Shown here in pieces: positions 17,570-26,100 of a DNA stretch of 64,000 bases. This DNA is from Ilumatobacteraceae bacterium (GTDB lineage: Bacteria; Actinomycetota; Acidimicrobiia; Acidimicrobiales; Ilumatobacteraceae): NCBI GenBank assembly GCA_033344875.1, contig JAWPMO010000001.1:496001-560000 (forward strand), read 5' to 3'. The notes beneath the pieces were generated by a model, which was given only the letters and a program-made list of their open reading frames with translations, ran no database searches and was not told the origin of the DNA. The first letter of the stretch is position 1. Each line of letters begins with the position of its first letter. Both the position numbers and the translations under genes were made by a program.

Positions 17570-18403
17570 ATGGGACGCCACGCGATCAAGACACCCCCAC
17601 ACCACGCCACCTGGCAGGACTTCCTCGACACCTGGGTCGAAGCGGACGGCATCGAGACGTTCGAGTCGGCCTGGAGCTGGGACCACTTCTACCCGCTGGC
17701 GCCGCCCTACGACGGACCGAACCTGGAGGGCTGGACGATGCTCGCCGCCCTGGCCCAGGCGACCACCCGGCTCCGGCTCGGTGCGATGGTCAACGGCATG
17801 CACCACCGCCACCCGGCGGTCACCGCCAACACGGCGGCGACGGTCGACATCATCTCCGGTGGCAGGTTCGAACTCGGAATGGGGGCCGGCTGGAACGAGA
17901 TGGAGTCCAAGGCCTACGGCATCGAGTTGGGCACGGTCACACAGCGACTCGACCGGTTCGACGAGGGCATCGAGATCATCCGATCGCTGCTCGACAACAC
18001 CGTCACCAACTTCGCCGGCGAATACTTCACGGTCACCGATGCGTGGTGCGAGCCCAAGCCGGTGCAGACGAAGGTGCCGCTGGTGATCGGCGGCAAGGGC
18101 AAGAAGCGCACGCTGAAGACCGCCGCTCGATTCGCCGACCAGTGGGACATGACGTTCCCCGATGCCCCGTCGCACTGGCAGGAGCTCGACGAGGCGCTGC
18201 GCGGTCACTGTGACGACGTCGGTCGCGACCAGTCGGAGATCACCCGGTCGGTCCACCTCGGGTTCGCCGAGAGCGACGACCCGGCTGCACTCGCCGATCA
18301 GGCCGACGGCTTCTTCGAGGTCGGCGTCGACGTCGTCGTGTGGTCGATGCGGGGTGCGATCACCCCGGCGCGGCTCGGGCCGCTCGCCGACGCGGTCCGC
18401 TGA
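17570..18403 (+). CDS. LLM-class (F420-dependent type) oxidoreductase
   Basis: A 277-residue luciferase-like monooxygenase fold protein. Typical features are FESAWSWDHFYP near the N-terminus, TTRLRLGAMVNGMHHRHPAV, the core GRFELGMGAGWNEMESKAYG, and VPLVIGGKGKKRTLKTAARFAD, where cofactor is bound. In actinobacteria this class usually uses coenzyme F420; FMNH2 is the alternative. It shares the palindrome region with the catabolic operon on the other strand and probably acts on the same pathway. The ATG at 17570 is 7 nt after TACCGT. Confidence 0.92.
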   Translation: MGRHAIKTPPHHATWQDFLDTWVEADGIETFESAWSWDHFYPLAPPYDGPNLEGWTMLAALAQATTRLRLGAMVNGMHHRHPAVTANTAATVDIISGGRFELGMGAGWNEMESKAYGIELGTVTQRLDRFDEGIEIIRSLLDNTVTNFAGEYFTVTDAWCEPKPVQTKVPLVIGGKGKKRTLKTAARFADQWDMTFPDAPSHWQELDEALRGHCDDVGRDQSEITRSVHLGFAESDDPAALADQADGFFEVGVDVVVWSMRGAITPARLGPLADAVR

Positions 18404-18706
18404 TCAGCCGAGCGAGGTGACGTCGCTGACGGTGTACTTGTTCACGACCCGCGACACCACCGGCAGCGAGGCGGACCGTTCCCGCCAGGCCGCCATGTGC
18501 TCGGACGCGAAGTGGCCGGCGAGGGCGTCCTCGTCGTCCCAGAGTTCCCACAGTCGGACCAGATCGGCGTCGTTCGGGTCGGGTGTGAAGGCGTAGGCCC
18601 GGCAGCCGGGCTCGGTCAGTGTGGCCTCGACCATCGGTGCGACCGACTCGAAGAACTGGTCACGGGTTCCTGGCTGCATCCTGAACTCACCGGCGATGAT
18701 CAACAT
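18404..18706 (-). CDS. Antibiotic biosynthesis monooxygenase (ABM) domain protein
   Basis: A 100-residue ferredoxin-like dimeric alpha/beta barrel protein. The pattern [18 protein letters not shown], then [14 protein letters not shown] and [19 protein letters not shown] matches YgiN-like quinol monooxygenases. The exact substrate is unknown. It abuts the LLM gene stop with no gap (convergent) and is divergent from the Ddn-like gene. Confidence 0.9.
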   Translation of the reverse strand: MLIIAGEFRMQPGTRDQFFESVAPMVEATLTEPGCRAYAFTPDPNDADLVRLWELWDDEDALAGHFASEHMAAWRERSASLPVVSRVVNKYTVSDVTSLG

Positions 18707-18712
18707 GGCGCC

Positions 18713-18747
18713 ACCGTAGCGAGGCGGCCGGGTCGGTCTGGCACACT
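18713..18747. promoter_or_regulatory. Divergent -10 boxes for the ABM and Ddn-like genes
   Basis: Minus strand: TACGGT at 18713-18718, 6 nt before ATG 18706. Plus strand: CACACT at 18742-18747, 6 nt before ATG 18754. Both spacings fit leaderless transcripts. Confidence 0.5.
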
Positions 18748-18753
18748 GGCACC

Positions 18754-19197
18754 ATGCCGATCGAAGGAACGTACGTCCCCAGCGCGAGCGACTGGGTCAG
18801 GGAGCAGATCGAGGAGTACGAGGCGTCCGGTGGCACCCGTGCCACGACGTTGCGCGAGACCGGCATCCCGGTGATCGTCGTGACGATGCGGGGTCATCAG
18901 ACGGGTAACGTCCGCAAGATCGCCCTGATGCGGGTCGAGCACGACGGCGCCTACGCGCTGGTCGCCTCGATGGGTGGGGCACCCAACAATCCGGCGTGGT
19001 ACGCCAATCTCGTCGCCGACCCGAACGTCGAGATCCAGGACGGCCCCGACAAGCACGACTACACGGTCCGCGAGGTCGACGGTGACGAGCGGGCCGCGTG
19101 GTGGGAGCGTTCGGTCGCGGTGTTCCCGACCTACGAGGAATACCGGGCGAAGACCGATCGTACGATCCCGGTGCTCGTCGCCGAGCGCGCCGACTGA
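18754..19197 (+). CDS. Deazaflavin (F420)-dependent nitroreductase family protein (Ddn-like)
   Basis: A 147-residue split-barrel protein of the Ddn/DUF385 family. [19 protein letters not shown], then [20 protein letters not shown] and the late [15 protein letters not shown] are diagnostic. Members reduce quinones or nitro-compounds with F420H2 at the membrane. With the LLM gene nearby, it supports an F420-using organism. Confidence 0.93.
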   Translation: MPIEGTYVPSASDWVREQIEEYEASGGTRATTLRETGIPVIVVTMRGHQTGNVRKIALMRVEHDGAYALVASMGGAPNNPAWYANLVADPNVEIQDGPDKHDYTVREVDGDERAAWWERSVAVFPTYEEYRAKTDRTIPVLVAERAD

Positions 19198-19301
19198 TAC
19201 GCCGACGGGTTGTCCCCAAGCTGTCCACAGCGTCGTCCCCACGGTAATTCACACGTTTTCGGGGGTGACGTTCCACAGGGTGTTTGGTTCATGATGGCGT
19301 C

Positions 19302-19622
19302 ATGTCGTCGAGCATCCTTCATTCCGGGCAGCGAGCTCGTCAGCACGGTGCCGTGCTGCAACCGAACTCGCGCCGCGAACTGGAGCGCGCCGGGTGGCGT
19401 ACGACGCTCGACTACCGCGAGAACCACGTCCGCGGACTCGATGGACGACTGCTCCGGGTCGAGCCGGTCTGGACCGCGGAAGCCGAGCGCTTCGACGGCG
19501 AGGTCGTCGTCGCCAGCGCGACGGGGTCCACGTCCGACATCGCCTGGGCGAATCTGCGGTCCGACATCGACGCGGCGCTCGTCACGACCAGGCGTCGGGT
19601 CCGACTGGCGCCACTGCGCTGA
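19302..19622 (+). CDS. Conserved-looking small hypothetical protein
   Basis: A 106-residue protein with no recognised domain. It is rich in Arg, starts with a disordered basic segment (HSGQRARQHGAVLQPNSRR) and continues with a mixed strand/helix pattern ending in TTRRRVRLAPLR. Codon third positions are strongly G/C as in neighbouring genes, which supports it being real. A CATGAT box ends 6 nt before ATG 19302, with GTGACG about 19 nt further upstream as a possible -35. Confidence 0.6.
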   Translation: MSSSILHSGQRARQHGAVLQPNSRRELERAGWRTTLDYRENHVRGLDGRLLRVEPVWTAEAERFDGEVVVASATGSTSDIAWANLRSDIDAALVTTRRRVRLAPLR

Positions 19623-19640
19623 GGGGCTGCCCGCCGGACG

Positions 19641-20621
19641 TCATCGGTAGAGCGGCGGCGGTTCTTCGATCTCGATCGGCACCGTGATCTGCTCGTCGAG
19701 CGACCGCCGGATCGCACCGACGACCTGTTGGGACCGATAGCCGTCCCAGGTGCTCGGCCCCGTCGGTTCGCCGGCGCGGATCGAGGTGACCCACGCCTGA
19801 TCCTGGTTGCGATAGGCGTCGGCGAACCAGCCGAACCAATCGGTACCGAGATGGACGTCGACCGACCCGTCGTGCCGCCGGATCGCCCGCGTCGGTGGGC
19901 TGGTGAGCGCATCGCCGGTCCGGGTGAGGACCTCGACGCCGACCTCGTACGCGAATCCGCCGTCGTCGAACTCGACGAACGCGTGAGCACCGTCGGAGAG
20001 GCGACACAGCGCACCGATGTGTCGGAACGAGCCGTCGTCGGCGCCCGCTCCAGACACGTGCACCGAGGTGATCTCGGCGCCGGTCAGGAACCGGACCGAG
20101 TGGACGTCGTGCACCATCGACTGCACGATGATCGCCTCGAGTGTGCGCCGGGTGGTGTTGGCGTTGCGGTGGAAGGCGCGTACGTGGTCGATCCGGCCCA
20201 GTTCGGCGAGCGCCGCGACGAGTTGCCGGTGTGCCGGGTCGTACTCGCGCATGAATCCGAGTTGGATCAGGCGTCGACCGAGTGCGACTTCGGCCTCGAC
20301 GACCGATCGGGCATCTTCGACCGTCGTCGCCAACGGTTTCTCGCACAGGGTGGGGAGCCCCCGCTCGAGCGCTGCCAAGGCGAGTCCGGCGTGCGTGTCG
20401 TCGGGCGACGCGATCACCAACGCGTCGATCTCATCGCTGCGGATCAGCTCGAACGGATCGTCGACGATGGCGGCACCGTGCCGGTCGCTGACCGCCTCGG
20501 CGTTGGGAAGATGTGGGTCCGAGACCGCGGCGATCGAGACGTCGGCGAGATCGCCGAGCGTGTTCGCATGGAACGTCCCCATACCGCCGACGCCGATGAT
20601 GCCGATTCGGAGGTGCTGCAC
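19641..20621 (-). CDS. Gfo/Idh/MocA family oxidoreductase
   Basis: A 326-residue NAD(P)-dependent sugar or inositol-type dehydrogenase. It has the Rossmann motif IGIIGVGGMGTFHAN, the CEKPLA signature with catalytic Lys, and a C-terminal alpha/beta domain with MVHDVHSVRFL carrying the Asp/His pair. It resembles inositol 2-dehydrogenases, but substrate cannot be assigned. GTG 20621 is preferred to the open frame further upstream because the protein then begins right at the fold and a CACACT box lies 6 nt before it. Confidence 0.9.
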   Translation of the reverse strand: MQHLRIGIIGVGGMGTFHANTLGDLADVSIAAVSDPHLPNAEAVSDRHGAAIVDDPFELIRSDEIDALVIASPDDTHAGLALAALERGLPTLCEKPLATTVEDARSVVEAEVALGRRLIQLGFMREYDPAHRQLVAALAELGRIDHVRAFHRNANTTRRTLEAIIVQSMVHDVHSVRFLTGAEITSVHVSGAGADDGSFRHIGALCRLSDGAHAFVEFDDGGFAYEVGVEVLTRTGDALTSPPTRAIRRHDGSVDVHLGTDWFGWFADAYRNQDQAWVTSIRAGEPTGPSTWDGYRSQQVVGAIRRSLDEQITVPIEIEEPPPLYR

Positions 20622-20734
20622 GCGACGAGTGTGGCACGCGTCCACGATGTGGAAGGCGACCTGGTTTCGAGCCCCGTCTACAGTGGCGTGTTCGTCGCAC
20701 GACGAGGTGCGGCCGACGAGCCCAAGGAGTACCG

Positions 20735-21925
20735 ATGCAACTCGCTGAACGTCTGGATCGACTCGGCACCGAGACCGCCTTCGCCGTCTCGCAGGCAGCG
20801 AGCGACTGGGCGGCGGGCGGCAATCGGGTCTACCCGTTCCACCTCGGCGACATCGACCTGCCGACGCCGGGCAACATCGTCGAGGCGATGAACGCGGCGA
20901 TCGCCGACGGCAAAACCGGCTACTGCCCGGCCGCCGGCATCCCGGCGCTTCGTGAGGCGCTCGCCGACGACATCGGCCGGGGGAGAGGCATGGAGCTCTC
21001 GGGTGCCAACATCGTCGTGCAGCCGGGCGGCAAGCCGGTGATCACCAAGTTCGTCCAGACCCTGATGAATCCGGGCGACGGTGTGCTCTACCCGAACCCG
21101 GGATACCCGATCTACGAGAGTCAGATCGACTACTACGGCGGCCGGGCGCTGCCGTACCGCTACCACGAGACGGCGACGGGCTTCGGGATCGACCTCGAAC
21201 AACTCCGGGAGCTCGCTCCCCTGGCCCGGGTGCTGATCTACAACAACCTGCAGAACCCCCTCGGCTGTGAGAGCACGCCGGAGGAGATGGCCGAGATCGC
21301 CCGCATCGCGATCGAACACGACCTGATGGTGCTGTCCGACGAGGCGTACTTCGAGATGCGCTACTCGGGGACGTCGACGTCGATCGCGTCCCTGCCGGGT
21401 ATGGCCGAGCGGACGGTGATCCTGTACACGTTCTCGAAGAAGTTCGCCATGACGGGGTGGCGGCTGGGGTGTGCGGTCGCACCGGTGCCGGTCGCCGACC
21501 AGATCGCGAAGATCAACACCAACGACGAGAGCTGCACCGCCCACTTCGTGCAGGCCGCCGGCGTCGAGGCACTGCGTGATCCGTCGGGCGCGGCGAGGCT
21601 GCTCGCCGAACTCGAGCGCCGCCGCGATGCCGCCGTGGCGGGTCTCGCGGCTGTACCCGGGGTCTCCTGTGCGACTCCGGAGTCGACGTTCTACCTGTTC
21701 CCCAACGTCACTGCGGCCGTCGAACGGCTGGGGCTGTCGACGGTGACCGAGTTCGCGACCGCCGCGCTCCACCAGACGGGTGTGTCGTTCTGCACCCGTC
21801 ACCACTTCGGTTCTGCGCAACCCGACGAGACCGAGCACTACATCCGGCTCGCGTATTCGGGCATCTCGGTCGAGGCGATCGAGGAGGGTCTCGGCGAGCT
21901 CGCCGCCTGGGTGGGCGCAACGTGA
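20735..21925 (+). CDS. Class I/II PLP-dependent aminotransferase
   Basis: A 396-residue fold-type I aminotransferase. The PLP lysine is in YTFSKKFAMTGWRLG; DEAYFEMRY carries the pyridine-nitrogen Asp, and IRLAYS the carboxylate-binding Arg. The usual NNPxNPTG is NNLQNPLG here, an unusual form. AAGGAG 5-6 nt before the ATG gives a good ribosome site, and TACAGT at 20679-20684 is a likely -10 with a leader of about 45 nt. It is coupled (GTGA) to the following hydroxyacid dehydrogenase, suggesting amino acid to keto acid to hydroxy acid conversion. Confidence 0.93.
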   Translation: MQLAERLDRLGTETAFAVSQAASDWAAGGNRVYPFHLGDIDLPTPGNIVEAMNAAIADGKTGYCPAAGIPALREALADDIGRGRGMELSGANIVVQPGGKPVITKFVQTLMNPGDGVLYPNPGYPIYESQIDYYGGRALPYRYHETATGFGIDLEQLRELAPLARVLIYNNLQNPLGCESTPEEMAEIARIAIEHDLMVLSDEAYFEMRYSGTSTSIASLPGMAERTVILYTFSKKFAMTGWRLGCAVAPVPVADQIAKINTNDESCTAHFVQAAGVEALRDPSGAARLLAELERRRDAAVAGLAAVPGVSCATPESTFYLFPNVTAAVERLGLSTVTEFATAALHQTGVSFCTRHHFGSAQPDETEHYIRLAYSGISVEAIEEGLGELAAWVGAT

Positions 21926-22878
21926 GCCGCGTGGTCGTGACCGGAAGGATTCCGGAGCCCGGGCTCGAGGTGCTCCGCGGAGCCGCCGACGTGTGGGCAT
22001 GGGACGGTGACGGACCGGTCCCGAACGATGTTCGCGATGAGCAACTGGCGACAGCCGACGCGGCGGTCACACTGCTCACCGACCGCGTCGACGACGCCTT
22101 CCTGGACGCCGCTCCGAACCTGCGGATCGTCGCCAACGTCGCCGTCGGCTACAACAACGTCGACGTCGACGCGTGTGCGGCTCGTGGCGTCGTCGTGACC
22201 AACACCCCTGACGTCTTGACCGACGCCACCGCCGACCTCGCGATGGGGCTGACCCTGATGATCACCCGCCGCCTCGGAGAAGGGGAGCGCTTGATCCGGT
22301 CGCAGGAACCGTGGAAGTGGGGCATGTTCATGATGCTCGGTTCGGGCTTGCAGGGACGCCGGCTCGGCATCGTCGGGATGGGCGCGATCGGCGAAGCGTT
22401 CGCCCGTCGCGCGACGGCGTTCGGCATGTCGGTCGTCTACCACAACCGGCGGGCCGTCGACGCCGAGACCGAAGCCGCGCTCGGCGCCGAACTCGTCGGT
22501 CTGCACGAGTTGCTCGAGACATGCGACGTGGTGTCGCTCAACTGCCCCTACACCGAGGCGACGCATCACCTGATCGACGAAGCCGCGCTCGACCGGATGC
22601 GGCCGAACGCGTACCTGATCAACACGGCGCGAGGCCCGATCGTCGACGAAGCGGCCCTCGTCGATGCACTGCGGGCGGGCCGCATCGCCGGCGCAGGACT
22701 CGACGTGTTCGAGAACGAGCCCGACGTCCACCCCGGCCTGATCGGTCTCGACAACGTCGTCCTCGTACCCCACCTCGGCTCCGCCACGGTCGAGACCCGC
22801 TCGGCCATGGCCGAGTTGGCCGCGAAGAATGTCGTCGAAGTTCTCGCCGACCGAGCGCCCCTGACCCCGGTCGGTTGA
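21922..22878 (+). CDS. 2-hydroxyacid dehydrogenase (glyoxylate/hydroxypyruvate reductase-like)
   Basis: A 318-residue NAD(P)-dependent reductase. GIVGMGAIGEAFARR binds the cofactor; YHNRR at the end of the second strand suggests NADPH preference. Catalytic residues are Arg in LINTARGPIVDE, Glu in DVFENEPDV and His in VPHLGSAT. NVAVGYNNVDVDA is typical of the GyaR/GhrB group. The GTG start overlaps the aminotransferase stop, so the product of the first enzyme (for example a 2-keto acid) is the probable substrate. Confidence 0.92.
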   Translation: MSRVVVTGRIPEPGLEVLRGAADVWAWDGDGPVPNDVRDEQLATADAAVTLLTDRVDDAFLDAAPNLRIVANVAVGYNNVDVDACAARGVVVTNTPDVLTDATADLAMGLTLMITRRLGEGERLIRSQEPWKWGMFMMLGSGLQGRRLGIVGMGAIGEAFARRATAFGMSVVYHNRRAVDAETEAALGAELVGLHELLETCDVVSLNCPYTEATHHLIDEAALDRMRPNAYLINTARGPIVDEAALVDALRAGRIAGAGLDVFENEPDVHPGLIGLDNVVLVPHLGSATVETRSAMAELAAKNVVEVLADRAPLTPVG

Positions 22879-23129
22879 CCGGTCGCCGCTGACGAGCCGA
22901 CGACTTCTCGGGGCGGGGTTCCCAGGGCAGGGCTGGAGGACCTCGACGGTGACGCAGGAAGTCCGACAGACGCGGTGGTAACGAAACGCACGTCGGCTAC
23001 TGTTTGGCTCCCAGTGCAGCAACTGGTCACGCCCTGTCTCGAGTGGTTCGGCGCCATGCGTTCGTCACCGCTGAGCGAGACCGGAAGCGGAGCGGTGCGC
23101 TGCGGAGTTCGAAGGCGGGAAGTCACATC
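22879..23129 (+). other. 251-nt region upstream of the giant secreted protein gene
   Basis: No gene seen. A -10-like TACTGT lies at 22998-23003, which would leave a 5' leader of about 120 nt, long for this window. Upstream, 22952-22995 can fold into a hairpin (CCGAC pairing with GTCGG around GCG/CGC). No known riboswitch consensus could be matched by eye. Confidence 0.4.
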
Positions 23130-26100
23130 ATGAAGAGGTTCCAACGTCACGCTGCGGTGCTCGGTGTGGTGGCGATGATGGCAGGTGGTCTAGTGGTCGC
23201 GGTCCCGACCAACGTCGCGCAGGCAGCCGGGCCGCCCGTTGCATCGTTGCCGACCGACAATCCGGCGAACTGGACCCCGAACGTGTTGGACGGTCAGGTC
23301 AACTCGATCTGGCAGTTCGGGAACAAGGTCGTCATCGGCGGTACGTTCACGCAGGTCGCCGACTCGGACATCAACGGCGGAGTGGTCCACGATCAGGCGT
23401 ACGTGGCAGCTTTCGACGCGGCGACGGGCGTGGTCGACACCGGGTTCGACCCGGTGCTCAACGACGGCGTCGAAGTCGTCATCCCCGGCACCGACGCCAA
23501 CACGTTGTTCATCGGCGGTGACTTCAACACGGTCGACGGTGAGAATCGCCGCAAGGTCGCCAAGCTGAACGTGGCCGACGGTTCGCTGGTCGAGGCGTTC
23601 GACATCAACGGGATGAACGGGCGGGTCCGCGACCTGCGCCTCGTCGACACCACGTTGTACGCCGCCGGCCTGTTCACCGTCGTCGGCGGCGCCGACCGCG
23701 AGTATCTCGCATCGTTCGACGCCGCTTCCGGCGACGTCACGGGCGACCTCGACCTCGACTTCGCAGGCCTGCACAGCGGCGGGGTGGGCAAGGTGATCAA
23801 GATCGAGACCACCCCCGACGCCGGCCGGATGCTGATCACCGGCAACTTCACCTCGATCGAAGGTGTCGAGCGTGACCAGGTCGCGCTGATCGACCTGAGT
23901 ACGACTCCGGCGACGGTCAGCGACTGGCAGACCGATTGGTACGCCGCCGAGTGCGCATCGGCCTTCGACAGCTACACGCGCGACCTCGACATCTCGGCCG
24001 ACGGCGCCTACGCGATCGTGGTGACGACCGGCGCTTACCGGGCCGGGCGCTCGTGCGACACGGTGTCGCGACTCGAGCTCGACGACGAGTCGGCCGGAGT
24101 GACGCCGACGTGGGTCAGCTACACCGGCGGCGACACCAGCTACTCGGTCGAGATCCACGACGGGGTCGCCTACGTCGGCGGTCACATGCGCTGGTTCAAC
24201 AACCCGTACGCAGGCGATCGACACGGCGCCGGGGGCGTCGCCCGTGCGGGCATGGGTGCGCTCGACGTCGTCACCGGGCTGCCCTTCTCGTGGAACCCGA
24301 CCCGCACCCGGGGGATCGGGCTGTTCGACTACCACGTCACCGCACAGGGCATCTGGGCCGGCAGCGACACCGACCGCTGGAACGACGAGCTACGGATGAA
24401 GCTCGCGTTCTTCCCGTGGACCGGTGGGACGACGGTGCTGGGCAGCGAGATCGGCGACCTGCCGGCCGACATCTACCAGCTCGGCAACGAAGCGGGCACC
24501 ACCGGCACTCCCGATCAGACCGTGCTGTACCGCGTCAATGCGGGCGGCCCGGCACTCGCGTCCGCCGACGACGGCCCCGCTTGGGAGGCCGACACCTCGA
24601 CCCTGTCGAGTTACCGCAACAGCGGCAGCAACGCCTACACCGCGCCGGACGGCCTGGCGGTTCCCCAGCTCGACTCGGCCGTGCCTGATGGCGACATGGA
24701 TCGCCCACCGGCGCATCTCTGGACGACCGAGCGGTGGGACCCCAGCGGCGGCACGGAAATGCAGTGGAACTTCCCCGTCGACCCCGGGGCCGACCTCACC
24801 GTTCGGATCTTCCTCGCGAACCGCTGCACCTGTACCAACGGTGGCAACGAGCGGATCTTCGACGTCCAGATCGACGGCGTCACGCGGGTCGACGACCTCG
24901 ACCTGTCCAAGACCGTGGGCCACGATGTCGGGACCGTCCGCTCGTTCGACATCACCGCCGATGCCGACGGGGTCGACATCGACTTCATCCACGGTGCCGA
25001 GGACAATCCGCTCGTCAGCGGCATCGAGATCATCGACCGCGGCACCGCGGCTTCGGGCACGCTCGGAACCCAGGACGACGTCCGGACGTTGACGTGGAAC
25101 GGCGCGGATGCGCCGGTGTCGACGCCGATCCCGAACACCACCGTTCCGTGGCGGACGGTGCGCGGTGCGTTCATGGTCAACGCCGACCTGTTCACCTTCC
25201 ACGCCGACGGCACGCTCATGAAGCGCACGTTCGACGGCAGCGACTTCGGCCCTGGTCGCTCCGTCGACGGCTGGTCGAACGACATCATGGCCGACATGCC
25301 GACGATCAGCGGCATCTTCTTCGACCCCGACACCGCGAGCGTCTACTACACCGTCGAGGGAGAAGGCGCTCTGTACACCAGGACGTTCCTGCCCGAATCG
25401 GGTGTGTTGAACGCCCAGGCGACCACCGTGGCCGCCGGTGACGTGGGCGCGCTCGATCCGACACGGGTCGCCGGGATGTTCCTGGCCGACGGTCGTCTGT
25501 ACCTCGTCGACGACGCATCCGGCGAACTGCTCTCCATGGCCTGGGCCGACGGTGCGCCGGTGGGCCCGACATCGCTCGCCGACGACACCGCGGACTGGCG
25601 CGCCCGGGCGCTCTTCCTTGCCACTGCGCCCAACGTGAACGAGGCGCCGACGGCGGTGATCGCCGCACCGACCTGCGACGACAACGTGTGCGAGTTCGAC
25701 GGCACGGGTTCGAGCGATGTCGACGGCACGATCGTGTCGCACCAGTGGGACTTCGGCGACGGTGGTCTGGACGGCACCGGCGCGAGCACGTCGCACACGT
25801 ACGGCGCTGCGGGTGCGTACACCGTGACCCTGACGGTCACCGACGACGACGGAGCGATCGGAACCACCGACGTCGTCGTCAACCCGACGGCTCCGCCGAA
25901 CGAGGCACCGACCGCAGTGGCCGCCGAGCCGAGTTGTGTCGACAACCTGTGCACGTTCGACGGTACGGGTTCGAGCGATGCCGACGGCACGATCGTGTCG
26001 TACCTCTGGTTCTTCGGTGATGGTGAGACGGGTACGGGTTCTTCGCCGTCGCACACGTACGAGGCGGGCGGTTCGTACACGGTCACGTTGATCGTGACCG

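Noticed and set aside
22905-23000. Possible cyclic-di-GMP (GEMM) or cobalamin riboswitch, because of GGTGACGCAGG near a surface protein gene
   Set aside because: The GGGCAAACC stretch, GNRA loop and other invariant bases of GEMM, and the CCCGCAAC type core of cobalamin switches, are not found.
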